Positions 8,266 through 16,678 are shown, numbered from the stretch's first letter. The stretch is 60,528 bases of DNA from an uncultured Ruthenibacterium sp. (GCA_910587145.1 CAJUMH010000020.1:1-60528); one strand, 5' to 3'. The notes: generated from the letters alone by a model not told the origin. Translations and numbers: made by a program.

Positions 8266-8799
8266 ATGAGTTTATTAAAGAAAAACGCTGAGTGCCTTGC
8301 AACGTTGGTGGGTGTGATTCTCTACGAAAATCTGAAGGGAATCACCGAGACGCTGGGGATCGGTTTCGCGGCTGTGATGTTTGGTGTCGTTCTGACAGTT
8401 GTGGGCGTTGCCATGACGTTCATGGCCAAAAAGGGTGTAAAGGGGACGGCGGTGGCACTGGCAATCCATGTGGCTCTTTGGTTTCTGAAGGGAGTAATTG
8501 GCTGGCTTGCAGGTGTGGCCATTGCTTGTTTCATCATTTGCCGCCTGTATGGCAGGCCCAGAACCGAGGGGCAGCGCACAGAAACGAAGGATGGTTCAGC
8601 AGGGGAAATGACCTTTGAACGACTTCCCGCACGGATCAGTGCCGGTACCACCACTTACTATAAAACGGGAAGCTCCAGCATCGGGGCGCAGTACGTCAAC
8701 GAAAGAGACCCGGCAGATGTGGTTTCCATCACAACGATTTATAGTTCATCCAGCACAGAAGTTTCTACCAATGCGGGACATTTTTTCTTCATACTATAA
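8266..8799 (+). CDS. Small multi-spanning membrane protein of unknown function
   Basis: 177 residues. It has two or three hydrophobic segments in the first 100 residues (IGFAAVMFGVVLTVVGVAM; VALAIHVALWFLKGVIGWLA; VAIACFIICRLY), then an 80-residue polar tail rich in Ser/Thr (SSSSTEVST) that ends in FFFIL. Start: ATG with GAGGAG about 11 bases upstream. No family recognised. It is the last gene of the sigma/RCC1 group, 57 bp after the lipoprotein gene and followed by a terminator at 8869. Confidence 0.6.
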   Translation: MSLLKKNAECLATLVGVILYENLKGITETLGIGFAAVMFGVVLTVVGVAMTFMAKKGVKGTAVALAIHVALWFLKGVIGWLAGVAIACFIICRLYGRPRTEGQRTETKDGSAGEMTFERLPARISAGTTTYYKTGSSSIGAQYVNERDPADVVSITTIYSSSSTEVSTNAGHFFFIL

Positions 8800-8868
8800 G
8801 CCGTAGTTCCATACAGGCCGTTTCAATATTGAATTTGTGGAAAACGAGTTTCTCCATAGACTTATAAA

Positions 8869-8908
8869 ACAGCCCGTCTGAATCCTCGTTAGGAATCAGG
8901 CGGGCTGT
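8869..8908 (+). terminator. Terminator at the end of the element gene group
   Basis: ACAGCCCGTCTGA pairs with TCAGGCGGGCTGT (one G-U), 13 bp with a 14-base loop. The T-tract is weak. Upstream, TTCAATATTGAA (8822-8833) is a perfect palindrome. Confidence 0.55.
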
Positions 8909-8974
8909 CGTATGCACTCCGAAACTGTCAGCCAACAGTAGTAAGTGAATTTAGTTCCTTATCCCTATCAAGCC

Positions 8975-8994
8975 AAAGCCCCGCGGGCTTTTTG
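8975..8994 (+). terminator. Short intrinsic terminator
   Basis: AAAGCCC, a CGC loop, then GGGCTTT followed by TTTG. It points the same way as the element genes. Confidence 0.5.
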
Positions 8995-9023
8995 TTCCGG
9001 TCTGTTTTTCAGAAGTGCCGCAG

Positions 9024-9054
9024 GCGCCGCGCGAACACGCGCGCGGCGCTTTTT
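9024..9054 (+). terminator. GC-rich terminator next to spoVT
   Basis: GCGCCGCGCG pairs perfectly with CGCGCGGCGC, then TTTTT. The T-tract is on the plus strand, so it stops readthrough toward the convergent spoVT. Confidence 0.65.
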
Positions 9055-9064
9055 ATGCGCTTTG

Positions 9065-9589
9065 CTATTCCTCCAGCTGCCGCCCCAAAAAGGCGGCAGC
9101 TACCTTCACGAGCGTCACCTTTTCTTCGTCTGGCACCGAACCCGTCAGCGCTACGCTGCCCACCAGATCGCCGCTGCTCAGAATTGGCATCACGGCCGAG
9201 GCCTCCGTGCGCGCGCCCTCGCACAGGGGCAGCGTGGTGGCGTTGTCGGCCGCGGTAAACAGGCGGCGGCGCTCCACTGCGTGGGCGTAAGCCGGCGTGA
9301 GGGGCTTGCCGGCAGATTCGCGCGCCGTGCCCGCCGCCGCCACCACATGGTCGCGGTCTGTCACGGCCACCGCCGCGCCCGCCGTTTTGCACAGCACCTC
9401 GGTATAGCGTGCCGCAACATCCGATAACTCTCCGATGGGGCTGTATTTTTTAAAGATCACCTCGCCCGAGCCGGAAACAAAAATTTCCAACGGGTCGCCC
9501 ACGCGGATCATCTGCGTGCGCCGGATCTCTTTTGGGATCACCACGCGCCCCAAATCGTCGATGCGGCGCACAATGCCGGTTGCTTTCAT
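9065..9589 (-). CDS. spoVT: Stage V sporulation protein T (AbrB-type DNA-binding plus GAF-like domain)
   Basis: 174 residues, the usual SpoVT length. Residues 1-50 are a swapped-hairpin AbrB domain (MKATGIVRRIDDLGRVVIPK, then EIFVSGSGEVIFKKYSPIGE). The rest is the GAF-like ligand domain. SpoVT is a forespore regulator that acts with sigma-G in endospore formers, so this gene marks the organism as a sporulating clostridium. Start: ATG after GGGAGG. It is monocistronic, with its 3' end facing the element. No sigma-G promoter could be assigned with confidence. Confidence 0.93.
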   Translation of the reverse strand: MKATGIVRRIDDLGRVVIPKEIRRTQMIRVGDPLEIFVSGSGEVIFKKYSPIGELSDVAARYTEVLCKTAGAAVAVTDRDHVVAAAGTARESAGKPLTPAYAHAVERRRLFTAADNATTLPLCEGARTEASAVMPILSSGDLVGSVALTGSVPDEEKVTLVKVAAAFLGRQLEE

Positions 9590-9880
9590 AACTGCTGCCT
9601 CCCGATTTGCTTTAGGGAAGCTCTGATTCGACCGGCAGGCCGGATCGGTTCAGAGGTTCCTTCGTGCTGCTATTATCTGTAAACATTGGCAAAAGTATGC
9701 AGGCGCTGCGAAAAAATCTGCGGGCGGGCTGTGCGGGCGCCGCAGGCGTTACCCCCGCCGCCGTTATTGGCTGGACCGTCTGCATACCGGCAGAATCGGC
9801 AGCCGCTCGATCGCAAATATCCCCCCGCACACAAATTAGGCTGTTTATAAAGAAACCGCGCCGGTAAAAGCGGACGGCCG

Positions 9881-9930
9881 AAGGATCCCCCTTGAGCAGG
9901 ATCCTCACTGCAGGGGGATCCTTTTTTTGG
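9881..9930 (+). terminator. Long-loop hairpin with a shared loop sequence
   Basis: AAGGATCCCCCT (9881-9892) pairs with AGGGGGATCCTT (9912-9923), followed by TTTTTT. The 19-base loop contains GGATCCTCACTGCA (9899-9912), which recurs exactly in the hairpin at 28698-28745. It acts as a terminator on the plus strand; no gene on that strand ends near it. Confidence 0.65.
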
Positions 9931-10013
9931 GAAAAGCTCTGTGCAAAAAACACAAATTTCTCTATTCCAAACAAAAAATTCACAAAAAGTTCTACAAATT
10001 TCACAGAAAAACA

Positions 10014-10041
10014 TTGATTTTTGAGCGCAAACCATTAAAAT
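10014..10041 (+). promoter_or_regulatory. Probable promoter of the CoA-dehydratase activase operon
   Basis: TTGATT (10014-10019), 16 bp, then TAAAAT (10036-10041) lie inside an AT-rich island (about 9930-10050) in otherwise GC-rich sequence. It implies a leader of some 210 nt that contains the 41-bp repeats. Confidence 0.45.
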
Positions 10042-10121
10042 AAGAAGAAGATCCTCCCAAAAAAAGCCGACCCCACGAACGCCGTCGCATTGCCCCTCCC
10101 CGGCCGGCCGGGAAAACCGCC

Positions 10122-10258
10122 GCCCGGGTTGTCGGAGTGCGGCCGGCGGAACGGCCGAAAATGCCCGGGTTGCCGGAGTGCGGCCGGCGGAACGGCCGTA
10201 AATGCCCGGGTTGCCGGAGTGCGGCCGGCGGAACGGCCGTAAACGCCCGGAGGAACGG
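10122..10258 (+). repeat. Three 41-bp tandem repeats plus a truncated fourth, in the leader of the activase gene
   Basis: Units start at 10122, 10163 and 10204 and differ at only a few bases. Each carries the self-complementary core GGCCGGCGGAACGGCC. A shortened fourth unit (from 10245) supplies GGAGG, the ribosome binding site for the TTG start at 10261. Confidence 0.85.
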
Positions 10259-10260
10259 TT

Positions 10261-13197
10261 TTGGGGGCCGCAACTTCAAACACGAAAGGAGCGCTTCGCC
10301 TGAAGATCGGTCTTGACATCGGCTCTACCACCATCAAATGCGTGGTGCTGGACGATGATCTGAAGCTTGTTTATAAAACCTACGAGCGCCATTTTTCGCA
10401 CATTGTGGAAAAGGCGCGCGAGCTTGTCGCGCGTATGCACACCGAGGTACTGCACGGCGCGCCGGCGCGGCTGTCCATCTCCGGCTCGGCCGGCATGGGG
10501 CTGGCCGATGCCTGCGGCGTACCGTTTGTACAGGAGGTATTCGCCACGCGCGTGGCGGCCCGGCGCTACGCGCCGGACGCGGACGTGATCATCGAGCTGG
10601 GCGGGGAAGACGCGAAGATCCTGTTTTTAACGGGCGGCGCCGAAGTGCGCATGAACGGCAGCTGCGCGGGCGGCACCGGCGCGTTCATCGATCAGATGGC
10701 GACGCTTTTGAAAATGACGCCCGACGAGATGAACGAGGCGGCGCGCGGCGCGCAGAAAACCTATACCATCGCCAGCCGCTGCGGCGTATTTGCCAAAAGC
10801 GATATCCAGCCGCTCATCAATCAGGGCGCGGCGCTGAGCGATGTGGCGGCCAGCATTTTCGGCGCGGTGGTAAACCAGACCATCGCGGGCCTTGCGCAGG
10901 GCCGGCGCATCGAGGGGAACATTCTCTACCTGGGCGGGCCGCTTACATTTTTGCCGCAGCTGAAAAAATCCTTTGACAAAACACTGGGTGTAACGGGCAC
11001 CTGCCCGGAAAACAGCTTATACTATGTGGCGCTGGGCGCGGCGCTTTACTCGGACGAGGCGCTGGATCTTGCCGCGGTAGCCGAACGGCTGGCCGAATAC
11101 AGCGCGCACGCGGTGTACGCCTCGTGCCCGGCGCTGTTTGCGGACAAGGCGGAATACGATGCCTTTTGCGCCCGGCACGAAAAGGCCGCGGTGCCGCGCC
11201 GGGCTTTGGCCAAATGCGCCGGGCCGGTGCACATTGGCGTCGATGTCGGCAGCACCACCGTAAAAGTGGCGGTAATCGACGGCGACGGCAATCTGCTGCA
11301 CACCGGCTACCGGCCCAATCAGGGCGATCCGCTGGCACATCTGCGCCAAATGCTGCTGGAGATCTACCGCATGCGCCCCGGCCTGCAGGTGGCCAGCGTC
11401 ACGGCCACCGGCTACGGCGAGGAGCTGGCCAAGGCTGCGTTCGGCGCGGATTTTGGCGTGGTGGAAACCGTAGCCCATTTTACGGCGGCCAAACACTTTT
11501 TGCCGGACGTTGATTTCGTCATTGATATCGGCGGGCAGGATATGAAGTGCTTTCGCATTGAAGACGGCGCAATCAGCGATCTGTTTTTGAACGAGGCGTG
11601 CAGTTCCGGCTGCGGCAGCTTTTTGCAGACCTTCGCCGAGGCGCTGGGCTATTCCGTGCAGGATTTTGCCAAATTGGCGCTGTTTGCCGATCATCCGGTC
11701 GATCTGGGCAGCCGCTGTACGGTGTTTATGAATTCCAGCGTCAAGCAGGCGCAGAAGGACGGCGCATCCATTGAGAATATCTCCGCGGGCCTGGCCGTGA
11801 GCGTGGTAAAAAACGCGCTGTACAAGGTGATCCGCGCGTCCGGCCCGGACGAGCTGGGCCAAAAAATCGTGGTGCAGGGCGGCACCTTCTACAACGAAGC
11901 CGTGCTGCGCGCGTTTGAACGCGAAATGGGCGTGCAGGTGATCCGGCCCGATATCGCCGGGCTGATGGGCGCGTTCGGCGCGGCGCTGTATGGCCGCAGC
12001 AGGGGCAAAACGCATTCCGCGCTGCTTTCGCCGCAGGAGCTGGAGGCCTTCACGCAGGAGACGCGCAGCGTCAGCTGCGGCCTGTGCGGCAATCACTGCC
12101 CGCTGGCAGTGCATCGCTTTTCGGGCGGGCGGCGGTTCATCAGCGGCAATCGGTGCGATCGCCCCATCACGCACCGCGGCGCGGAAAACCCGCTGAACCT
12201 GTACGAGGCAAAGCGCCGCATGCTGGCCGAATACAAGCCCGTGCCCGGTTTGCGCGGCAGGCTGGGCATTCCGCTGGGGCTTGGCATGTACGAGCTGCTG
12301 CCGTTCTGGCACACGTTTTTCACGGCGCTGGGCTTTGCGGTGGAAACGAGCGGCCCCTCCAGCCGCGCGCTGTATCTGGCAGGGCAGGACACCATCCCTT
12401 CGGATACGGTATGCTATCCGGCAAAGCTGCTGCACGGCCATATCCGCACGCTGGCCGGCCGCGGGCTGGATGCCATTTGCTACCCCTGTATGACATATAA
12501 TGTGGACGAGGGCCTGGGGGACAACCACTATAACTGCCCGGTCGTGGCCTATTACCCCGAGGTGCTTGCGGCCAACTGCCCGGAGCTTGCAGGCATTCCG
12601 TTTATTCACGATTACGTGGGCATCCACCGCCGCAGGGAATTCCCCAAAAAGATGACGGCGATTCTGGCGCAGTACTTCTGCGGCATCAGCCTCGATGAGG
12701 TAAAGCGCGCCGCGCAGAAGGCCTATGCCGCGCACGAGGCGCATCTGGCCCGCGTGCGGGAAAAAGGCGCCGAGATCATCCGCCGCGCGCGCGCCGAGGG
12801 CAGGCAGATCATTGTACTGGCAGGCAGGCCGTACCATGTGGACGAGGAGATCAGCCACGGCATCGATCAGCTTCTGTGCAGCTGCGGCGCGGCTGTCATC
12901 ACCGAAGACAGCCTTTCGCATCTGGTGGAAAAATTCCCCACCAGCGTGCTGAATCAGTGGACCTATCATTCCCGCCTGTACGCGGCGGCGCGCTACATCG
13001 CCGGCCAGCCGGATATGAATTTGGTGCAGCTTGTCAGCTTTGGCTGCGGTGTGGACGCCATTACCACGGACGAAACGCGCGAAATTTTGCAGCGCGCGGG
13101 CAAGCTGTACACGCAGATTAAGATCGACGAAATTGCAAACCTCGGCGCTGTGAACATTCGCCTGCGCAGCCTGTTCGCGGCCATCGAGGCGCGATAA
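10261..13197 (+). CDS. Acyl-CoA dehydratase activase (two BadF/BcrA ATPase domains plus DUF2229)
   Basis: 978 residues. Two ASKHA-type ATPase domains each open with a DIGSTTxK phosphate loop (GLDIGSTTIK near residue 18; GVDVGSTTVK near 324). Each has the cluster-binding pair of the HgdC/BcrA family: SCAGGTGAF with SRCGVFAKSD in the first, CSSGCGSF with SRCTVFMNSS in the second. From about 610 a CGLCGNHCPL cluster motif opens a DUF2229 domain that runs to the end. The family uses ATP to push an electron onto a 2-hydroxyacyl-CoA dehydratase. The start is uncertain: TTG 10261 has GGAGG 7 bases upstream, but a CTG at 10300 has AAAGGAG 8 bases upstream and would give the family-typical beginning KIGLDIGSTT. 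The partner dehydratase-like subunit follows in the same operon; in relatives the two are commonly one polypeptide. Confidence 0.88.
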   Translation: MGAATSNTKGALRLKIGLDIGSTTIKCVVLDDDLKLVYKTYERHFSHIVEKARELVARMHTEVLHGAPARLSISGSAGMGLADACGVPFVQEVFATRVAARRYAPDADVIIELGGEDAKILFLTGGAEVRMNGSCAGGTGAFIDQMATLLKMTPDEMNEAARGAQKTYTIASRCGVFAKSDIQPLINQGAALSDVAASIFGAVVNQTIAGLAQGRRIEGNILYLGGPLTFLPQLKKSFDKTLGVTGTCPENSLYYVALGAALYSDEALDLAAVAERLAEYSAHAVYASCPALFADKAEYDAFCARHEKAAVPRRALAKCAGPVHIGVDVGSTTVKVAVIDGDGNLLHTGYRPNQGDPLAHLRQMLLEIYRMRPGLQVASVTATGYGEELAKAAFGADFGVVETVAHFTAAKHFLPDVDFVIDIGGQDMKCFRIEDGAISDLFLNEACSSGCGSFLQTFAEALGYSVQDFAKLALFADHPVDLGSRCTVFMNSSVKQAQKDGASIENISAGLAVSVVKNALYKVIRASGPDELGQKIVVQGGTFYNEAVLRAFEREMGVQVIRPDIAGLMGAFGAALYGRSRGKTHSALLSPQELEAFTQETRSVSCGLCGNHCPLAVHRFSGGRRFISGNRCDRPITHRGAENPLNLYEAKRRMLAEYKPVPGLRGRLGIPLGLGMYELLPFWHTFFTALGFAVETSGPSSRALYLAGQDTIPSDTVCYPAKLLHGHIRTLAGRGLDAICYPCMTYNVDEGLGDNHYNCPVVAYYPEVLAANCPELAGIPFIHDYVGIHRRREFPKKMTAILAQYFCGISLDEVKRAAQKAYAAHEAHLARVREKGAEIIRRARAEGRQIIVLAGRPYHVDEEISHGIDQLLCSCGAAVITEDSLSHLVEKFPTSVLNQWTYHSRLYAAARYIAGQPDMNLVQLVSFGCGVDAITTDETREILQRAGKLYTQIKIDEIANLGAVNIRLRSLFAAIEAR

Positions 13198-13215
13198 AGC
13201 ATTCGCCGGGATCGC

Positions 13216-13241
13216 TCCCCGCTGTGTGACGGGCAGCGGGG
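13216..13241 (+). promoter_or_regulatory. Intercistronic hairpin
   Basis: CCCCGCTG pairs with CAGCGGGG around a 10-base loop between the activase and dehydratase-like genes. There is no T-tract, so it is more likely an mRNA-stability or processing element than a terminator. Confidence 0.35.
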
Positions 13242-13291
13242 AAACACCCCGGCGCACGATATTTTCCGCCCGCAAAAGGAGGGGCTTTTCC

Positions 13292-14662
13292 ATGCAAAGC
13301 ATTCAGGCATATCCCAAATTTACCCCGGAAATGAAAGCCACATACACGCTGCTGATCCCCAATATGGCGCCCATTCACTTCGAGATGATGCGCGCCGCGA
13401 TGGAGGATGAGGGCTACCGTGTAAAGGTGCTGGGCGCGGGCGGCCACGCCGTTGCGCAGGAGGGGCTGCGTTATGTACATAACGATACCTGTTATCCCGC
13501 GCTGCTTGTGATCGGGCAATTTATCAACGCGCTGAAAAGCGGCGCCTACGATCTCGATCACACCGCGCTGCTCATCACGCAGACGGGCGGCGGCTGCCGT
13601 GCGTCCAACTACATCCATCTGCTGCGCAAGGCGCTGGTAAAGGCGGGCTTTGGGCAGGTGCCGGTGGCCAGCCTGAACTTCTCCGGCTTAGAGAAGGACA
13701 GCGGCTTTCGGCTTTCGCCGACGCTGCTGCGCCGCTTTGTGGCGTCGATCTTCTACGGCGATGCGCTGATGAGCCTTGCAAACCAGACACGCCCCTATGA
13801 GAACGAGCCCGGCGCGGCCGATGCGTGCGTAAAACGCTGGACAGATGCCGTTGCCCGCCAGTTTGACGAAAAGCGCGGCGTATCAAAAAAAGATCTGGCG
13901 CAAAACTTTGCGGCCATCGCGGCGGATTTTGCGGCCATTCCCGTCACGCGCACCCCAAGGGTGAAGGTGGGCGTTGTGGGCGAAATCTATGTAAAATATT
14001 CTCCGCTGGGCAACAACGGGCTTGAACGCTTTTTGCAGAGCGAGGGCTGCGAGGTAAACCTGCCCGGCCTGATGGGCTTTGTGCAGTACTGCGCGGCAAA
14101 TATGTCCGAAACCGTGCGCCTGTACGGCGGCAGCAAGGCGGAGGAGTTTGGTGCGGACGCGGTGCTCTCCTGGCTGGCCGCCCGCGAAAAGCTGATGATC
14201 GAGGCCATCCGGGCCTATCCGCAGTTCCACGCGCCCACCAGCTTCGCCGATACGAAAAAGCTGGTAAACGGCGTGATCGGCATCGGCAACAAAATGGGCG
14301 AGGGCTGGCTGCTCACGGCCGAGATGATGGAGCTGCAGCAAACAGGCTTTGAAAACATCGTCTGCGCGCAGCCGTTCGGCTGCCTGCCGAATCATATCTG
14401 CGGCAAGGGCATGATCAACCGCATCCGCGCCATCTATCCGCGCGCGAACATCACGCCCATCGATTACGACCCCGGCGCAACGCGCGTAAACCAGGAAAAC
14501 CGCATCAAGCTGATGCTCAGCGTGGCGCGTGAGCGGCTGGGATCCGGCGACGGCACGCCGCCGACGGGCGGGCGCGCCGCAGAGCGGCCCCTATACGGCG
14601 GGATTGATCTTCCCGGCGTTCCCGTGCCGGCATTCCCCGAGCCCGTGCCCGCGCACGTATAA
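13292..14662 (+). CDS. 2-hydroxyacyl-CoA dehydratase-like (HGD-D) subunit
   Basis: 456 residues from ATG 13292, preceded by AGGAGGGG. Cysteines expected to bind iron-sulfur are visible in NDTCYPALL (near 67), TGGGCRASNY (near 104) and CAQPFGCLPNHICGKG (near 360-375). It ends with a Pro-rich tail. In many clostridia this segment is the C-terminal third of a giant activase polypeptide of about 1400 residues; here it is a separate gene 94 bp after its partner. The family catalyses or resembles radical dehydration of (R)-2-hydroxyacyl-CoA, but the substrate of this stand-alone type is not established. Co-transcription with the activase and shared evolution make them one complex. Confidence 0.85.
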   Translation: MQSIQAYPKFTPEMKATYTLLIPNMAPIHFEMMRAAMEDEGYRVKVLGAGGHAVAQEGLRYVHNDTCYPALLVIGQFINALKSGAYDLDHTALLITQTGGGCRASNYIHLLRKALVKAGFGQVPVASLNFSGLEKDSGFRLSPTLLRRFVASIFYGDALMSLANQTRPYENEPGAADACVKRWTDAVARQFDEKRGVSKKDLAQNFAAIAADFAAIPVTRTPRVKVGVVGEIYVKYSPLGNNGLERFLQSEGCEVNLPGLMGFVQYCAANMSETVRLYGGSKAEEFGADAVLSWLAAREKLMIEAIRAYPQFHAPTSFADTKKLVNGVIGIGNKMGEGWLLTAEMMELQQTGFENIVCAQPFGCLPNHICGKGMINRIRAIYPRANITPIDYDPGATRVNQENRIKLMLSVARERLGSGDGTPPTGGRAAERPLYGGIDLPGVPVPAFPEPVPAHV

Positions 14663-14685
14663 ATTTTTTAAAATGTTTTTATTTC

Positions 14686-14724
14686 CCCGCATCGGAGCCG
14701 CTTGGCCTTCCGGTGCGGGTTTTT
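14686..14724 (+). terminator. Terminator of the activase operon
   Basis: CCCGCATCGGA pairs with TCCGGTGCGGG (one G-U) and is followed by TTTTT. Confidence 0.85.
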
Positions 14725-15000
14725 GTTTGCCCTGCGCCGCACCGCACCGGGGTTTTGCGGGCGCTTTCAGAAACGGCCGGGGGCGCCGGCAGCTTTGCCC
14801 GCGTTTCGGCGGGTATTTGTATGGCTTTTGAAACGCAAGCGTAAGAAAATCGTTGCTTTTCCCACAGGGCGGCTGTAAGAAGGAGGCCTTATACTAATGA
14901 CGAAACAGAAAAGGCCGCTCCGATCCGTGCTCTTTCCCATTTGCCCTGCGATTGATCTGGAGCTTTCTGCATAATTTCTGCATAGAAAGGAGAAAAAGCC

Positions 15001-15340
15001 ATGTTGAAAAAGCTTTTCGCGCCTTCTATGGCATTCCTGATGACGCCTGCCCTGTTCTACGGCAGCGGCGGCAAGGGATCTTCACGCCCTTTCGGCAGAA
15101 GCCTTTCGGGATGATCCCTCCGCGCAGATTTCCGGGCGGGACGCCCTGCCCGGCTCCTCTCCTGCCGGCGGCACCCGTCCGCACCCGTTCCGGGTCACCT
15201 TAGCCGCGCAGGAGAGTATCCCGATCACAATCGGCTTTGCCGTGAGCGGCAAACTGCCGCAGACGCCCCTTTTGCTTCAGGTAAAGCCTTTTGGGCGCGA
15301 AGAGGCCGCGGGGCGGGCAGTGAGAGGATACGTAAAATAA
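15001..15340 (+). pseudogene. Decayed small exported-protein gene
   Basis: GAAAGGAG precedes ATG 15001, which encodes a signal-peptide-like start (MLKKLFAPSMAFLMTPALFY then GSGG), where a lipobox Cys would normally replace the Tyr. This frame stops at 15112. The +1 frame continues from 15110 to a TAA at 15338 (DDPSAQISGRDALPG ... FAVSGKLPQTPLLLQVKPFG). The two halves look like one gene of about 110 codons broken by a frameshift. A 25-codon open frame with its own AAGGAGG (14897-14974) lies just upstream and may be another remnant. The family cannot be named, and chance is not excluded. Confidence 0.35.
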
Positions 15341-15367
15341 ACAGCCTGAAAAAGAAGGGGATCTTTC

Positions 15368-16330
15368 ATGCAGTACCGGCAAAACGGCACGCAGCCGCAT
15401 CTTCACCGAAAAAGCAGCGCTCCGCGCGCCGCGCGCCCGCAAAGCGGGGCGGCGGCCTTTGGCCCGCGCCCTTATATCGCCGCGCCGCATGCACGGCGGC
15501 GCAAACGCCGTGGGCGCAGCCTGCGTCTGCTGATTTTTTCGGCGATGTGCCTGTGCCTTGCGGCGTTTGGCATCGCGGCCACGCGTCCGCCGCTGCCCAC
15601 CGCTGTCAGCTCCATTGTCTACCCGCTCGATCTGGGCGGCGCGTGGGACGCAGACACCGAAACAGCGCTGCACGCGCTGGCCGCACGGCGGCCGGAGGTG
15701 CAGCCGATGCTGGACGATCCCGCCGCCTGGCCCGCGGATGTGGCCGCACTGCTCGCGCGCAACGAGGAGGCGCTGGATTTTGTGCTGGCGTACCCGTCTC
15801 TTGCCGGCGCCGCGGCGCCGGACACCGTGGAGGAGGCGCAAAAGGGCATTTTTCCGGCGCTGCTGCAGTGGGATACGCGCTGGGGCGCCGTGCGCTACGC
15901 GGGCAGCATCCTTGCGCTGAGCGGCTGCGGCCCAACGACGCTTTCCATCGCCGTCTGCGGGCTGACGGGCCGCTCCGAGTGGACGCCCGCCGCCATTGCC
16001 GAATGGGCGCAGAGCCGGGGCTACGCCACCGAGAGCGGCACCAGCTGGAGGCTGCTGCGCTCCGGCTGCGAGCATTTCGGCATCAGGGCCGAGGAGCTTT
16101 CGCTTTCCGAAGCCGCCGTCCTGTGCGCGCTGGAGGCCGGCAGCCCCGTTATCTGCAGCGTGCGGCCCGGCGATTTTACCACCGTAGGGCATTTTATTAT
16201 CCTCACCGGCACACAGGACGGCCTGATCCGTCTTGTGGATCCCAACAGCCCCGCGCGCACCGCAGTGCTGTGGGAATGGGATCGCCTTGCGCCGCAAATT
16301 AAAAATCTGTGGGCATACACGGCAGTGTGA
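15368..16330 (+). CDS. Membrane-anchored C39-like cysteine peptidase
   Basis: 320 residues. There is an unusually long Arg-rich cytoplasmic N-terminus (1-50, ending RRRKRRGRSLR), one membrane helix (about 53-72) and an extracytoplasmic peptidase_C39_2 domain. The papain-like residues are all present: Gln167 (LLQWDTRWG), Cys187 (SGCGPTTLS), His275 (VGHFIILTG) and Asp291 (LVDPNSP). Such proteins are common in clostridia and are taken to cleave peptides at the cell surface; no transporter domain is attached, unlike bacteriocin C39 exporters. Start: ATG after AAGAAGGGG. It stands alone, with a terminator at 16573-16622 shared with the convergent HD gene. Confidence 0.85.
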   Translation: MQYRQNGTQPHLHRKSSAPRAARPQSGAAAFGPRPYIAAPHARRRKRRGRSLRLLIFSAMCLCLAAFGIAATRPPLPTAVSSIVYPLDLGGAWDADTETALHALAARRPEVQPMLDDPAAWPADVAALLARNEEALDFVLAYPSLAGAAAPDTVEEAQKGIFPALLQWDTRWGAVRYAGSILALSGCGPTTLSIAVCGLTGRSEWTPAAIAEWAQSRGYATESGTSWRLLRSGCEHFGIRAEELSLSEAAVLCALEAGSPVICSVRPGDFTTVGHFIILTGTQDGLIRLVDPNSPARTAVLWEWDRLAPQIKNLWAYTAV

Positions 16331-16436
16331 ATATGCTTTTCAAAAGCGCACCAGGCATGTTATACGGTCCGCAGCATCCGGTTGTCATTTTGCTCGATCT
16401 GCCTTACCGGAGTGGTAATCAGCTCATTGGCAGGAA

Positions 16437-16456
16437 CGGGAATTCCCGGTTTTTTT
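16437..16456 (+). terminator. Weak terminator-like hairpin
   Basis: GGAACGGG/CCCGGTT around AATT, then a run of T. The stem is short and bulged. A perfect palindrome TTTTTACCGGTAAAAA lies at 16552-16567 in the same gap, which otherwise holds no gene. Confidence 0.3.
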
Positions 16457-16572
16457 CCTCGCGCGCCGCAGCGCCGTTCAGCGCATCGGCCTTTGTGCGC
16501 CGGCGCTTTAAAATATCGGAAAGCAGCGGGCTCCCCGCCAAAACGATACGGTTTTTACCGGTAAAAATTGGC

Positions 16573-16622
16573 AAAAAAAGACGAACAGCGCCGTCCTCCT
16601 GGCTGCCCTGTTCGTCTTTTTT
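16573..16622. terminator. Bidirectional terminator between convergent genes
   Basis: AAAAAAGACGAACAG (to 16588) pairs with CTGTTCGTCTTTTTT (16608-16622). The A and T tracts make it work in both directions, for the C39 gene and for the HD gene. Confidence 0.85.
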
Positions 16623-16678
16623 GTGATTTTTTGGCCGTGCGCCGCGAACCCGCTCCGCCAGGGGGGGCGCCGCTTTTT

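Larger units (their letters stand above)
1..8930. mobile_element. Right-hand part of a putative integrative/mobilizable element
   Basis: The first 8.9 kb carries a relaxase, sigma-like proteins and accessory membrane or secreted proteins. Its codon use is visibly less GC-extreme than the chromosomal genes after 9 kb. The last element-type gene ends at 8799. A run of terminator-like hairpins (8869-8908, 8975-8994, 9024-9054) then separates it from spoVT. No integrase, recombinase or direct-repeat att site is visible, so the right boundary is approximate and the left end lies outside the window. That these genes form one element is inference from gene content and base composition. Confidence 0.5.

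Noticed and set aside
11017..13302. A 761-codon open frame opposite the activase gene
   Set aside because: Shadow of the coding strand; no domain, no ribosome binding site, composition typical of antisense frames.
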